64,000 nucleotides of DNA, taken from CAWANP01 sp963783445 (GTDB lineage Bacteria; Chloroflexota; Anaerolineae; JAAYZQ01). Shown piece after piece: positions 63,510 to 64,000 of this stretch (position 1 is the stretch's first letter; the number at the start of each line of letters is the position of its first letter). A model generated the notes under the pieces. It ran no database searches. It saw only the letters and a list, made by a program, of their open reading frames with translations, and was not told where the DNA came from. The translations under genes and the position numbers were made by a program. The stretch lies in NCBI GenBank assembly GCA_963783445.1, contig CAWANP010000015.1, positions 310,001 through 374,000 on the forward strand. Direction: 5' to 3'.

Positions 63510-64000
63510 TCAGCTATGTGTGGACAAGTTTGTCAATTCGCGGCGCGCTCGGACCAGGATCTCGTCGAGGTGCCGCAGGATATCGTCGGGCAGGGGCGGT
63601 GCCTCGTGACTGTGGATCAACTCCCTGGCTCTGGCCTTCGCTCTGGCTACGACGCTGCTGTCAGCCCTGCCACCGGCAGGGCCGAAATCTGCCTCACCGC
63701 GGGTGCTGAGGCCCGGCATCCAGAGCGCGCCGGCGCGCATCTGCTTGACGGTATGCACTTCCCCCAAAAAGACGCCGTCCCTGGGGATGACGCTGGCCAT
63801 GGTGTCGTAGGCCAGCGTGGCATCGTTCACCTCGCAGCCACCGGCAATCTGTTTGACGAGGCTGGCTATCTCGTCGTCGATCACGGCAATCTCTGGCCCG
63901 GCGACCATCACATCACTGGTGCTGCCCAGGCCCGAAAGGATGTCGACGCCGGCCAGGGCGGGCACCAGGGTGTTTGACAAGCTCTCGTAGCCGAACTGGG
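63510..64000 (-). CDS. Second MttB-family methyltransferase, 5' end outside window
   Basis: Only the C-terminal part, about 160 residues, is present. It matches the same region of the gene at 62056: LSNTLVPALAGVDILSGLGS, then VIDDEIASLVKQIAGGCEVN, GVFLGEVHTVKQMRAGALWM and RHLDEILVRARREL. Sequence identity in these segments is high, so the two are tandem paralogues. It probably demethylates a different or overlapping methylated substrate. The gap between them is 17 nt, which suggests one transcript. No frame break is seen in the visible part. Confidence 0.88.
   Translation of the reverse strand, partial: QFGYESLSNTLVPALAGVDILSGLGSTSDVMVAGPEIAVIDDEIASLVKQIAGGCEVNDATLAYDTMASVIPRDGVFLGEVHTVKQMRAGALWMPGLSTRGEADFGPAGGRADSSVVARAKARARELIHSHEAPPLPDDILRHLDEILVRARRELTNLSTHS

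Noticed and set aside
1..64000. tRNA, rRNA or CRISPR loci
   Set aside because: No T-loop signatures with matching acceptor stems, no rRNA-like stretches and no regularly spaced direct repeats were found by eye on either strand.

Overview
The window looks like chromosomal DNA from a member of the Chloroflexota, most likely the Anaerolineae/Caldilineae side. This is inferred, not measured. The signs are GC-rich coding with frequent GTG/TTG starts, Pro/Thr-rich extracytoplasmic linkers, many LxxC lipoproteins with no LPS genes, a sortase with an LPXTG-like substrate, a PucC-type transporter, a CooC ATPase, non-pyrrolysine MttB paralogues, and sharp TTGACA/TATAAT promoters placed very close to start codons. 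No rRNA, tRNA or CRISPR array was recognised.

Layout. 0-9 kb is worn or error-rich: a broken DUF3179 lipoprotein gene, a zinc-ribbon Ser/Thr kinase with Ig-like repeats, a broken transglutaminase and phage-like structural gene remnants. 8.7-11.6 kb holds a hydrolase, a histidine phosphatase and a plant-like leucine-rich-repeat lipoprotein. 12-17 kb is a complete phosphate-uptake operon (pstS-pstC-pstA-pstB-pstB-phoU) in which every gene carries frame breaks. 17-24 kb has a site-2 protease behind a structured leader, a CDGSH iron-sulfur protein, a sulfatase and a clostripain-type protease. 24-30 kb has an aminotransferase, a deleted polysaccharide deacetylase, and a large surface protein divergent from its probable sortase. 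30-43 kb carries housekeeping and redox genes: tgt, uppP, a PstS-like lipoprotein, a PucC-family transporter with an Fe-S type Rrf2 regulator, an OsmC protein, birA, a peroxiredoxin with an in-frame TGA, a PpiC foldase and CooC. 43-46 kb ends this part with small membrane proteins and trmI. 46-58 kb is a cell-surface polysaccharide locus: a glycosidase/O-antigen-ligase fusion, a UDP-xylose-synthase-like epimerase, a second ligase, GtrA, GT4, two large mannosyltransferase-like membrane proteins and a cyclophilin. 58-64 kb has a YdjM-like protein, a hydrolase, a DUF1624 acyltransferase, a truncated ABC ATPase and two tandem MttB-family methyltransferases.

The most notable item is the peroxiredoxin-glutaredoxin gene at 38835-39599. 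Its peroxidatic cysteine codon, in the canonical PxxxTxxC motif, is TGA, and a strong SECIS-like hairpin follows, so it probably encodes an unannotated selenoprotein. A perfect 8-8-8 palindrome overlaps its -10 box.

Many genes outside 26-40 kb show single-base frame breaks while the protein families stay recognisable in the shifted frames. I read most of these as consensus sequencing errors rather than true pseudogenes, and I give coordinates for the reconstructed genes.
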